Assembly: GCA_035640715.1 (NCBI GenBank)
Contig: DASQVO010000006.1
Span: 1 to 23,089, forward strand
DNA length: 23,089 nt
Direction of reading: 5' to 3'
DNA from: DASQVO01 sp035640715
GTDB lineage: Bacteria; Actinomycetota; Actinomycetes; Streptosporangiales; Streptosporangiaceae
Under the pieces are notes generated by a model. The model was not told the DNA's origin. It was given only the letters and a program-made list of their open reading frames with translations, and did no database searches. Of the stretch, positions 13,859 to 20,934 are shown one piece after another. Each line of letters opens with the position of its first letter. The first letter of the stretch is position 1. A program made the translations under genes and the position numbers.

Positions 13859-15814
13859 CTAGCGCGGCGTCTGGCCGGGGGCGGGCGGGACCCATCCCTC
13901 CCGCCAGCGGTTGGTGATCGGCAGCCGCCGGTCCCGGCCGAAGTTCTTCTGCGTGATCTTGGGGCCCGGCGGGTACTGCCGACGCTTGTACTCGGCCGCG
14001 TCCACCATCCGGATCACCCGCTCGACCAGCGCGGGGTCGTGGCCGGCCGCGATCAGCTCGGCGGAGCCCATGTCCTGCTCGACGTAGTCGTCGAGCAGGG
14101 TGTCAAGTACCTGGTAGTCCGGCAGGGAGTCCGTGTCCAGCTGGCCGGGCGCGAGTTCGGCGCTCGGCGGCTTCGTGATCGAGTTCTCCGGGATCGGCGG
14201 CGTCTGGCCAGCCGCCACGGCCTGCTCGTTGCGCCACCGCGCGAGCTGCCACACCAGCGTCTTGGGCACATCCTTGATCGGGGCGAAGCCGCCCGCCGAG
14301 TCCCCGTACAGGGTCGAATAGCCGGTCGCCAGCTCGCTCTTGTTGCCCGTGGTCAGCACCAGGTGGCCCGCCGCATTGGACAGCCCCATCAGGATCACGC
14401 CACGCACCCGTGCCTGCAGATTCTCCGCGGGCAGCCCGCTGGAAGGGAACCCGGCCGGCGCCAGCTCGGCCTCGAACGCGTCGACGATCGAGCGGATCGG
14501 GACCGCGACCGAGTGCAGCCCCTGCCGCTTGACGAGTTCCTCGGCGTCACCCACCGAATGCTCGCTGGAATACCGGCTTGGCATAAGCACGGTGTACACG
14601 TTGTCCGGGCCGACCGCGTCGGCGGCGATCGTCGCGGTCAGGGCCGAGTCGATGCCGCCCGACAGGCCCAGGATCACCGAGCCGAACCCGTTTTTGCGTA
14701 CGTAGTCCCGCACCGCGGTGACGAGCGCCCGGTACACCTCCTCATGATCCGGAAGGCGGCGCCAGAACGGCCCCTCCTGCTCGCCGTCCGCCGGCGACGG
14801 CGCGGCCGCCGCAGTCCGCGCGGCCGGCAAGGCGGCAGGCTCCAGCTCCACGTGCCTGATCATGATGGTGGTGCCGTCGCCGGCGTCGATAGGGATCTCC
14901 TCGGCAGCGACGGGGCCCTCGGCGGCGGGCAGGTCCAGGTCGGTGACGACGAGGGCCTCCTCGAACTGCGGGCCGCGGGCCAGCAGCGTGCCGGACGCGT
15001 TGACCAGGATCGAGTCGCCGTCGAAGACCAGCTCGTCCTGGCCGCCGATCATGTTCGCGTAGGCCAGCGCCGCCCCGGCCTGCCGGGCGCGGCGGACGCA
15101 CAGGTCGAGCCGGACATCGCCCTTGCCGCGCTCGTAGGGCGAGGCGTTCGGCACCACCAGCAGCGAGGCGGCCGCCTGACGGGTGACCGCGACCGGACCG
15201 CCTTCCTGCCACAGGTCCTCGCAGACCGCGATTGCGACATCGATGGCGTCCCGGTCACCCGCAGGGCCCCTCGCGCCGTCCGGGACTCCGGGCCCGCCAG
15301 GGCCGCCGGGCCCGCCAGGGCCGCCGGGCCCGCCGGGCCCGGAGAGCGCGTCAGCGGGCATGCGGAACACGGGGAGGCAATTGCCGGGGACGAAGTACCT
15401 GTACTCGTCGAAGACGCCGTAATTCGGCAGGTGGTGCTTGGCTGTGGTCACGGCCACGCGCCCGTTGTAGAGCAGGGCGGCCGCGTCCAGCGGGGCGCCG
15501 GCCGGCAGCCCGGTGCGCGGCACAAGGTCGGCCCGCCGGTCCAGATAGCCGGTCACGACGGCGACGCCGCCCAGCCCCTCCGCGGCGAGCCGTTCCGCGA
15601 CGGACCGGACCGCCTCAATCGAAGCCTCGACGAACGAGGCGCGCAGCGCCATGTCCTCCACCGGGTAACCGGTGAGCATCATCTCGGGGAACACGATCAG
15701 CCGGGCGCCCTGCAGCGCCGCGCGGCGGGTCCACTCGACGATCTTGTCCGCGTTCCCCGCCAGATCTCCCACAGTCGCGTTGACCTGGGCCATGGCAATC
15801 CGCAGCGTAGGCAC
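13859..15814 (-). CDS. nadE: Glutamine-dependent NAD(+) synthetase
   Basis: NadE amidates nicotinic acid adenine dinucleotide to NAD using ATP and ammonia from glutamine. The 651-residue protein has an N-terminal nitrilase-type glutaminase with triad E44 (VFPEM), K126 (TAKHHLPNYG) and C198 (AVCEDLW). The C-terminal synthetase has the ATP-pyrophosphatase P-loop SGGIDS (385-390) and TTGNKSELATGY further on. Two insertions lengthen it: a collagen-like Gly-Gly-Pro run at residues 159-176, just before the catalytic-cysteine strand, and an Ala/Pro-rich linker near 325-348. The GTG at 15814 gives MPTLRIAMAQVNATVGD, which matches the family start, although its ribosome binding site is weak. It ends 9 bases from the TetR stop with no terminator between them. 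Confidence 0.95.
   Translation of the reverse strand: MPTLRIAMAQVNATVGDLAGNADKIVEWTRRAALQGARLIVFPEMMLTGYPVEDMALRASFVEASIEAVRSVAERLAAEGLGGVAVVTGYLDRRADLVPRTGLPAGAPLDAAALLYNGRVAVTTAKHHLPNYGVFDEYRYFVPGNCLPVFRMPADALSGPGGPGGPGGPGGPGGPGVPDGARGPAGDRDAIDVAIAVCEDLWQEGGPVAVTRQAAASLLVVPNASPYERGKGDVRLDLCVRRARQAGAALAYANMIGGQDELVFDGDSILVNASGTLLARGPQFEEALVVTDLDLPAAEGPVAAEEIPIDAGDGTTIMIRHVELEPAALPAARTAAAAPSPADGEQEGPFWRRLPDHEEVYRALVTAVRDYVRKNGFGSVILGLSGGIDSALTATIAADAVGPDNVYTVLMPSRYSSEHSVGDAEELVKRQGLHSVAVPIRSIVDAFEAELAPAGFPSSGLPAENLQARVRGVILMGLSNAAGHLVLTTGNKSELATGYSTLYGDSAGGFAPIKDVPKTLVWQLARWRNEQAVAAGQTPPIPENSITKPPSAELAPGQLDTDSLPDYQVLDTLLDDYVEQDMGSAELIAAGHDPALVERVIRMVDAAEYKRRQYPPGPKITQKNFGRDRRLPITNRWREGWVPPAPGQTPR
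15291..15335. repeat. 18-bp tandem repeat inside nadE encoding Gly-Gly-Pro units
   Basis: On the + strand GGCCCGCCAGGGCCGCCG occurs twice in perfect tandem (15291-15308, 15309-15326), followed by a 9-bp half unit GGCCCGCCG. Read on the minus strand these encode consecutive Gly-Gly-Pro triplets. The repeat preserves the frame and can expand or contract by slippage in 9-bp steps. Confidence 0.9.
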
Positions 15815-15901
15815 GCATCTAGCTTAGGGCGGCGGCCCGTGCGCCCCCGCCCGGCGCGCCCTGCCGGGCTGGCGCCCTCGCCGCACCGGCCACGGCTCTG
15901 G

Positions 15902-16000
15902 TCAGCGGCCCTCGCGCAGCAACTCCAGGATGGTCTGAACGCCGCTCTCCACGCCGCCCACCCGATCGGTGAGGGCGTCTAGGGCATCCACGCCTGCCAC
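15902..16000 (-). CDS. Possible small protein upstream of nadE
   Basis: A 32-codon frame begins at a GTG at 16000 (an alternative GTG lies at 15991) and ends at TGA, 87 bases before nadE on the same strand. The product reads VAGVDALDALTDRV, then GGVESGVQTILELLREGR. It has regularly spaced hydrophobic residues like a short amphipathic helix, and most codons end in G or C, as in real genes here. No strong ribosome binding site is visible. It could be a real micro-protein co-transcribed with nadE or the tail of a decayed gene: a TAG stop lies in frame about 40 bases upstream. No known family was recognised. Confidence 0.35.
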   Translation of the reverse strand: MAGVDALDALTDRVGGVESGVQTILELLREGR

Positions 16001-16074
16001 ACGCCGCTGACAGTGGCTGGCCGGTGACCGCGTGGGCTACGTGGCCTGGAAGTGTCCCGGGCGGTGCCGCGTGT

Positions 16075-16090
16075 GTAACGCCGGGGAAAC
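16075..16090 (+). promoter_or_regulatory. Candidate GlnR half box upstream of glnA2
   Basis: GTAAC (16075-16079) and GAAAC (16086-16090) are separated by exactly 6 bases, matching the a-site/b-site pair gTnAC-N6-GaAAC described for actinobacterial GlnR. It lies 128 bases upstream of the glutamine synthetase start. Full boxes usually have a second pair, which is not seen here. Confidence 0.4.
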
Positions 16091-16218
16091 AACGACAGGG
16101 CAGACTGGGGCCAGCAGATGCGAGAACCGAGCGCTGGCCTGGGACGACCGGACGGCGTGCCGCGAAGCGTGCCGGTGGAAGGCGAGGATATGTGCCGGAG
16201 ACGTCTAAGGTGAGAGGC

Positions 16219-17580
16219 GTGGACAGGCAGCAAGAATTCGTGCTGCGCACGCTCGAGGAGCGGGACATCCGTTTTGTCCGGCTCTGGTTCACCGACGTGC
16301 TCGGCTACCTGAAGTCCGTCGCCGTGGCCCCGGCCGAACTCGAAGGTGCCTTCGCGGACGGCATCGGCTTTGACGGATCAGCCATCGAGGGCTTCGCCCG
16401 GGTCTACGAGGCCGACATGATCGCCAAGCCGGACCCGGCTACGTTCCAGTTGCTTCCCTGGCGCGGCGAGGCGCCCGGCGTGGGCCGGATGTTCTGCGAC
16501 ATCCTGATGCCCGACGGGTCGCCGTCGTACGCGGACCCGCGGTGGGTGCTCAAGCGGGCCCTCGGCCGCGCCTCCGATCTGGGCTTCACCTTCTACACCC
16601 ACCCGGAGATCGAGTTCTTCCTGCTCCGGGAGAGGCCGCAGCCCGGGTCGAGGCCGGTGCCGATCGACTCTGGCGGGTACTTCGACCACACGCCGCACAG
16701 CATCGCGCATGACTTCCGCAAGACGTCGATCATGATGCTGGAGAGCATGGGCCTGTCGGTGGAGTACAGCCACCATGAGGGCGCGCCCGGCCAGCAGGAG
16801 ATCGACCTGCGCTACGCGGACGCGCTGGCCACGGCGGACAACATCATGTCGTTCCGCCTGGTGATGAAGGAAGTCGCGATCGAGCAGGACGTCTACGCGA
16901 CGTTCATGCCCAAGCCGTTCACCGATCATCCCGGCTCCGGCATGCACACCCACGTGTCGCTGTTCGAGGGCGACCGGAACGCGTTCTACGAGCCGGGTGC
17001 GGAGCTCCAGCTCTCCAAGATCGGCCGTGCGTTCATCGCCGGCCTGCTCCGGCACGCGGCCGAGATCACCGCCGTCTGCTGCCAGTGGGTCAACTCCTAC
17101 AAGCGGCTGTGGGGCGCGGTCGAACGCACCGCCGGCGCGGGCGGGGAGGCACCCGCCTACATCAGCTGGGGGCACAACAACCGTTCCGCCTTGGTGCGCG
17201 TGCCCATGTACAAGCCGCACAAGGGCAACTCGACCCGGGTCGAGTTCCGCTCGATCGACGCCGCGTGCAATCCATACCTGGCGTACGCGCTGATCCTGGC
17301 CGCCGGGCTGAAGGGCATCGAGGACGATTATGAGCTGCCGCCGCCCGCCGAGGACGACGTGTGGGCACTGACGCCCGCGGAGAGGCGGGCGATGGGCATC
17401 AAGCCACTGCCGCAGGACCTCGGTGAGGCGATCAGGGCCATGCAGGACAGCGAACTGGTCGCGGAGACTCTCGGCGAGCACGTCTTCGACTTCTTCCTGC
17501 GCAACAAGCGTGCGGAGTGGAACGATTACCGCCGCCAGGTCACCGAGTACGAGCTGGACCGCTATCTGCCCAATCTCTGA
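16219..17580 (+). CDS. glnA2: Type I glutamine synthetase, GlnA2 class
   Basis: This 453-residue cytoplasmic enzyme joins ammonia to glutamate with ATP, or uses another amine. The opening, QQEFVLRTLEERDIRFVRLW, is nearly that of Mycobacterium tuberculosis and Streptomyces GlnA2. Other GS landmarks are DGSAIEGFARV, HPEIEFF, HHEGAPGQQEIDLR, GSGMHTHVS, NSYKRL and RVEFRSIDAACNPYLAYA. The tyrosine adenylylation segment of GlnA1 enzymes is replaced by KPLPQDL, so adenylylation control is unlikely. In Streptomyces coelicolor GlnA2 has been reported as a gamma-glutamylpolyamine synthetase, so ammonia may not be the main substrate. The GTG at 16219 follows AAGGTGAG (16207-16214) and gives the family start; a GTG at 16210 is also in frame. 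It diverges from nadE and converges on pxpA. Confidence 0.94.
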   Translation: MDRQQEFVLRTLEERDIRFVRLWFTDVLGYLKSVAVAPAELEGAFADGIGFDGSAIEGFARVYEADMIAKPDPATFQLLPWRGEAPGVGRMFCDILMPDGSPSYADPRWVLKRALGRASDLGFTFYTHPEIEFFLLRERPQPGSRPVPIDSGGYFDHTPHSIAHDFRKTSIMMLESMGLSVEYSHHEGAPGQQEIDLRYADALATADNIMSFRLVMKEVAIEQDVYATFMPKPFTDHPGSGMHTHVSLFEGDRNAFYEPGAELQLSKIGRAFIAGLLRHAAEITAVCCQWVNSYKRLWGAVERTAGAGGEAPAYISWGHNNRSALVRVPMYKPHKGNSTRVEFRSIDAACNPYLAYALILAAGLKGIEDDYELPPPAEDDVWALTPAERRAMGIKPLPQDLGEAIRAMQDSELVAETLGEHVFDFFLRNKRAEWNDYRRQVTEYELDRYLPNL

Positions 17581-17585
17581 TCGCC

Positions 17586-17632
17586 GCGGGCCGCGCAGGC
17601 GTCACGGCGCCGCCGTCATGCTCGCGGCCCGC
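17586..17632. terminator. Bidirectional hairpin between glnA2 and pxpA
   Basis: GCGGGCCGCG (17586-17595) pairs perfectly with CGCGGCCCGC (17623-17632). The 27-base interval contains a nested 5-bp hairpin, ACGGC/GCCGT (17604-17608, 17612-17616). It sits in the 64-base gap between two converging stops, the expected place for a shared terminator. Confidence 0.65.
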
Positions 17633-17644
17633 TCCGTCGCGAGG

Positions 17645-18409
17645 TCAGCGGACGGGGCCGAACGGGGCGATCGTGACACCGGCCGCGGTGAGGCCCGAGC
17701 GGACAGCCTGTGCCAGGCTCACCGCGCCTGGGCTGTCGCCGTGCACACAGAGGGAGGCGACGGGCATGGGGACGTCAGTGCCATCAATGGCCGTGACGGT
17801 GTGCTCGGTGGCCATGCGGACGGCGCGGGCGGCGACGAGGCCCGGATCGGTGAGGACCGCTCCGGGTTCGCGGCGTGGCACAAGGTGGCCGTCGGGCGTG
17901 TAGGCCCGGTCCGCGAAGCCTTCGGCGATGACCGGAATACCGGCCGCCTCGGCGGCTTCCGCGGCGGCGGAGCCGGGCAAGGTGAGCAGCGCCAGGCCCC
18001 GGTCGTATTCGCGAACCGCGGCGACCACCGCGCTGGCAAGGTCCGCATCGATGGCGATCCGGTTGTAGAGAGCGCCGTGCGGCTTGACGTACGACACCCG
18101 GGTCCCCGACGCGCGGGCGAAGGCGTCCAGCGCTCCCATCTGGTACAGGACGTCGTTGGTGACCTCGCTCGGCGGCAGCTTGAGGTCATAACGGCCGAAG
18201 CCGCGCCGGTCCGGATAGGAGACATGAGCGCCGACGGCGACGCCGCTCCGGGCAGCCGTGGCGACCGTATGGCGCATGACCTGAGGATCGCCGGCGTGGA
18301 AGCCGCAGGCGACATTGGCGCTGGTCACGATGTTGAGCAGTGCGTCGTCGTCGCCCATCGTCCAGGCGCCGTAGCCTTCGCCGAGGTCGCTGTTGAGGTC
18401 GATCACCAT
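17645..18409 (-). CDS. pxpA: 5-oxoprolinase subunit PxpA (LamB/YcsF family)
   Basis: PxpA is one of three proteins (PxpA, PxpB, PxpC) that hydrolyse 5-oxoproline to glutamate with ATP in bacteria. The 254-residue product has the LamB/YcsF hallmarks: IDLNSDLGEGYG at the start, ANVACGFHAGDP, VGAHVSYPDR-GFGR, and YVKPHGALYN. The length is normal for the family. AGGAGG (complement of 18411-18416) ends 1 base before the ATG at 18409 and 4 bases before a GTG at 18406. Translation may therefore start at either; a longer frame from 18475 would overlap pcp and is unlikely. The gene follows pcp by 25 bases on the same strand and is the last gene of the permease-pcp-pxpA operon. pxpB and pxpC lie on the divergent operon instead of beside it. 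Confidence 0.93.
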   Translation of the reverse strand: MVIDLNSDLGEGYGAWTMGDDDALLNIVTSANVACGFHAGDPQVMRHTVATAARSGVAVGAHVSYPDRRGFGRYDLKLPPSEVTNDVLYQMGALDAFARASGTRVSYVKPHGALYNRIAIDADLASAVVAAVREYDRGLALLTLPGSAAAEAAEAAGIPVIAEGFADRAYTPDGHLVPRREPGAVLTDPGLVAARAVRMATEHTVTAIDGTDVPMPVASLCVHGDSPGAVSLAQAVRSGLTAAGVTIAPFGPVR

Positions 18410-18434
18410 TCCTCCTGGGCTGTGTTCCAGTGCA

Positions 18435-19076
18435 TTAGCTGACCGCTCCGGCCACCAGTGAAAGATCCGGTCCATCGTGTCCGGCGGCCACGGCCACGGC
18501 GGTCCGGACGGCCTCTTCCATGAGCTCCAGGCTCATCGACGGTGCCGGCACCGTGGCCGTATCCGGGGCGGGCAAGGCCGGCAGGTGAATGAAGCCGGCC
18601 CGGAAACCGTCCTGCCGTGCCCGGTGTGAGACCAGATAGAACACCTGGTTGCAGACGTACGTGCCGGCGGTGTTGGAGACGTAACCGGGCAACCCCGCCG
18701 TCCGCCAGGCGGAGAGGATCATCTTGACCGGCAAAGCGGTGCGATAGGCGTCCGGGCCGCGGGCGACCACAGGTTCATCGACGGGCTGCGCGCCGTCAGT
18801 ATCGGGAATGGGGAAGTCGCGCACGTTGATCGCGACGCGTTCCAGGCTGGGTGCCGTACGGCCGGGCGCTACGCCGAGAGCTACGACGATGCGAGGCCGG
18901 GCGTTGTCGATGGCCGTCGCGAGTGCCCGGCCGACCTGGGCGGTGGCCACAGGCAGCGAGGCGCCGGTGATGGTCTCTCCGGCGATGCGCTGTCCGTCCA
19001 GGGCCCAGGCGAGAAGCTCGCTGGGATTGCTGGTCTGATCGCCGTAGGAGCCGAAGCCGGTGACGAGGACGCTCAT
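18435..19076 (-). CDS. pcp: Pyroglutamyl-peptidase I
   Basis: Pcp is a cytosolic cysteine peptidase (family C15) that removes N-terminal pyroglutamate (5-oxoproline) from peptides. The 213-residue protein carries the expected triad: E79 in SLERVAIN, C142 in SNTAGTYVCNQVFY, and H164 in GFIHLP. Its N-terminus, VLVTGFGSYGDQTSNPSE, is also typical. The length matches the 210-220 residues usual for the family. Its ATG overlaps the stop of the upstream permease gene by 4 bp (ATGA), which implies translational coupling. Coupling a transporter, this peptidase and PxpA in one transcript suggests that pyroglutamyl peptides or free 5-oxoproline are scavenged as carbon and nitrogen sources. Confidence 0.95.
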   Translation of the reverse strand: MSVLVTGFGSYGDQTSNPSELLAWALDGQRIAGETITGASLPVATAQVGRALATAIDNARPRIVVALGVAPGRTAPSLERVAINVRDFPIPDTDGAQPVDEPVVARGPDAYRTALPVKMILSAWRTAGLPGYVSNTAGTYVCNQVFYLVSHRARQDGFRAGFIHLPALPAPDTATVPAPSMSLELMEEAVRTAVAVAAGHDGPDLSLVAGAVS

Positions 19077-20746
19077 GCGCTACTCCGGGAGTCCGCGTTC
19101 CGGCCGCGGAACGTGGGCATGACGGGCTCGCCGTCGCGCAGGCCTTCAGGGCTCTTGCACAGCTCGCGGCAGGAATTCTCAGACGCGCAGCACACGGAAC
19201 AGATGGGCCCGCTGTGGAACGGGCAGGTGACGAACTCCGCGAGCTCAAAGCGCTGCGCACAGGTGACGCAGTTCTGGTGTTCCGGCTCCGGGGCGGTGGT
19301 CACCATCGCCCCGTCCGCGCTGCCCGCCCCCACTGCGGGCAGCGCCGGATCGATGTTGGCGGCGACGGTGGCGGGCTGGTAGTAGCGGCCCCGGGTCACC
19401 GCCGCGATGACGGGCGCGAGGATGAACGCGATCGCGCCGGACAGGAACGGGGCGAGGGTCTTGCCGGATGGGCCCGCCGTGCCGAAAGCGAGCGGGAGGC
19501 TGACCACGAGAGCGCCGGCCAGCGCCCCGACGCCGACCGGGTTGAAGCTGTAGCTGTGCGCCCGCTTGTACAGGAAGTTGGCCGGCGACAGCCGGAGCAG
19601 CTTCTTGTTGATGGCGATGTCGGAGACCACGGCCATGACCCAGGCCATGATGAAGACACCCTCGAAGGTGAGGACGGCATTGAGGTGGTTGAAAATCCCG
19701 CCGAACATCAGGGCGGTGCCCCCGGCGGAGGTGAGGATGACCCAGTACTGCCGTCCCGGGGTGATGTGGAAGACCCGGCAGAAGAAGTTCGCGTACGCCA
19801 GGGAGCCGGAGTAGACGTTGGTCACGTTGATGCGCAGCTGGGTGACGACCACGAACAGCACGCCCCATACCCCCATGAGAGAGGCGAGGTACGCGCCGGG
19901 GTTGGTCGAGCCGCCGAAGCGGAGGGTGAGCCAGGCGCCCAGCAGGGTCAGGCCGCAGAACGTGAGGAGCTGGGAGATGAACCCGACGGCGAACGCTCCG
20001 GACGTGCGCTGCCTGGCCGGGATAAACCGGCCGACGTCGGCGGCGATGGTCGCCTGGGAGATGAGCGCGAGCACCGCCGCGAGCACCTGGAGCAGTGCGG
20101 GACCGGCCGCCGGGCTGGCCGGGTGGGCCGGATGGTACGACCAGAACGGCGGGGCAGCCTTGCTGGTGGCGGCCAGGTAGATGGTCCAGCCGAGGAAGCC
20201 GAGGTACACCGGGATCGTTACCCACATCAGCCAGTTCACGACCGTCATCCCCCACCATGTCAGCGGGATGAAGACCAGGCCGATGACGAGGTAGAGCAGC
20301 CATGGCGGGATTGCATGCCATCGGTTGTGAACGGCCGTCGCCATGATGGTGCCCTCGAAGGCGAAGAACATCAGGAAGTTGAAGGTGTAGATCAGCGACG
20401 TGAAGGCCGAGCCCATGAAGCCGAAGCCGGAGCCCCGCGTGATCAGGTCGGAGTCGAGCCCCGTGGTGGAGGAGATCCGGGCCAGCAGGAACGCCAGGCC
20501 GCCTATGAACACGGTGCCGAACACCATGCCGATGAAGGTGTTCACCGTGCCGTAGGCGGTGGCCAGCTGGCCTCCCCACGCGAGGAAGAACATCGCGGTG
20601 GCAACACCCATCATCACCCCGGTCAGGGATGCCGGGCCCCAGCGCCGGTACCCGGCGGGAACGTAGCGCAGTGCATAGTCTTCCCGCCGTTCCTCCCAGC
20701 CTCCGGTGCCGTCGGGTCGCCGTGCCTGTTTCGGGGCTGCGGTCAT
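19073..20746 (-). CDS. NCS1-family (purine-cytosine permease-like) transporter with cysteine-rich C-terminal tail
   Basis: This is a 557-residue inner-membrane protein with about 12 hydrophobic segments between residues 35 and 465. It is organised like nucleobase:cation symporter-1 proteins, including a GxASLTGVMMGVATAMFFLAWGG-like first segment and an unwound-helix pattern later. The final 65 residues are different: a hydrophilic tail with eight cysteines (residues 493-530) that could bind zinc. The ATG at 20746 has AGGTGG close upstream; in-frame starts at 20752, 20791 or 20860 are possible but would run into the promoter region. It is first in an operon with pcp and pxpA. The context suggests import of 5-oxoproline. 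NCS1 member Mhp1 carries hydantoins, which, like 5-oxoproline, are five-membered lactam rings. Confidence 0.88.
   Translation of the reverse strand: MTAAPKQARRPDGTGGWEERREDYALRYVPAGYRRWGPASLTGVMMGVATAMFFLAWGGQLATAYGTVNTFIGMVFGTVFIGGLAFLLARISSTTGLDSDLITRGSGFGFMGSAFTSLIYTFNFLMFFAFEGTIMATAVHNRWHAIPPWLLYLVIGLVFIPLTWWGMTVVNWLMWVTIPVYLGFLGWTIYLAATSKAAPPFWSYHPAHPASPAAGPALLQVLAAVLALISQATIAADVGRFIPARQRTSGAFAVGFISQLLTFCGLTLLGAWLTLRFGGSTNPGAYLASLMGVWGVLFVVVTQLRINVTNVYSGSLAYANFFCRVFHITPGRQYWVILTSAGGTALMFGGIFNHLNAVLTFEGVFIMAWVMAVVSDIAINKKLLRLSPANFLYKRAHSYSFNPVGVGALAGALVVSLPLAFGTAGPSGKTLAPFLSGAIAFILAPVIAAVTRGRYYQPATVAANIDPALPAVGAGSADGAMVTTAPEPEHQNCVTCAQRFELAEFVTCPFHSGPICSVCCASENSCRELCKSPEGLRDGEPVMPTFRGRNADSRSSA
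19157..19270 (-). other. Eight-cysteine putative metal-binding tail of the NCS1 permease
   Basis: This region encodes permease residues 493-530. The cysteine pattern is C-x2-C-x11-C-x7-C-x2-C-C-x5-C-x3-C, with a histidine in CPFH. The residues between are hydrophilic and lie after the last membrane segment, so the domain should be cytosolic. Eight cysteines could hold two zinc ions or an iron-sulphur cluster. Confidence 0.7.
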
Positions 20747-20832
20747 GTCCACCTGCTTCGCATCTACGCATCGGCGACTGTTCACCGCCACGCCGTACCG
20801 GTCACATGGGTGCACTCCAGAACTGGGGCATG

Positions 20833-20860
20833 ATGGTAGCATTGTTGAACAATCCGACAA
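20833..20860 (-). promoter_or_regulatory. Candidate promoter of the permease-pcp-pxpA operon
   Basis: On the minus strand TTGTCG (complement of 20855-20860) and TACCAT (complement of 20833-20838) are separated by 16 bp. They resemble -35 and actinobacterial TAnnnT -10 boxes. They lie about 90 bases upstream of the permease start. Confidence 0.55.
20841..20853. promoter_or_regulatory. Candidate GntR (FadR-subfamily) operator ATTGTTGAACAAT
   Basis: ATTGTT and AACAAT are perfect reverse complements around a single G. The core TTGT-N3-ACAA fits the pattern t-n-GT-n3-AC-n-a reported for FadR-subfamily GntR operators. It lies in the 188-base divergent gap between the permease and gntR, entirely inside the spacer of the permease promoter, so binding would exclude RNA polymerase. 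Confidence 0.7.
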
Positions 20861-20934
20861 GAGGTGATTTGAGCATTCGGTCTTGATCGGCTTGACTCGG
20901 CCATGGCGGTTGGCGAAGCGGAGGTGTCCCGGGC

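Noticed and set aside
15291..15335. GC-rich repeat as a mobile-element end or CRISPR-like repeat
   Set aside because: The 9/18-bp units are in frame in nadE, contiguous with no spacers, and encode Gly-Gly-Pro; a coding tandem repeat explains them.
14039..15982. 647-codon open frame on the + strand opposite nadE
   Set aside because: It is antisense to a full nadE with all catalytic motifs, and its composition is Arg/Gly/Asp/His-rich with no domain, as expected of a shadow frame in high-GC DNA.
19214..20833. 539-codon open frame on the + strand opposite the permease
   Set aside because: The product is a highly charged shadow sequence; the minus-strand frame has transmembrane helices and is coupled to pcp.
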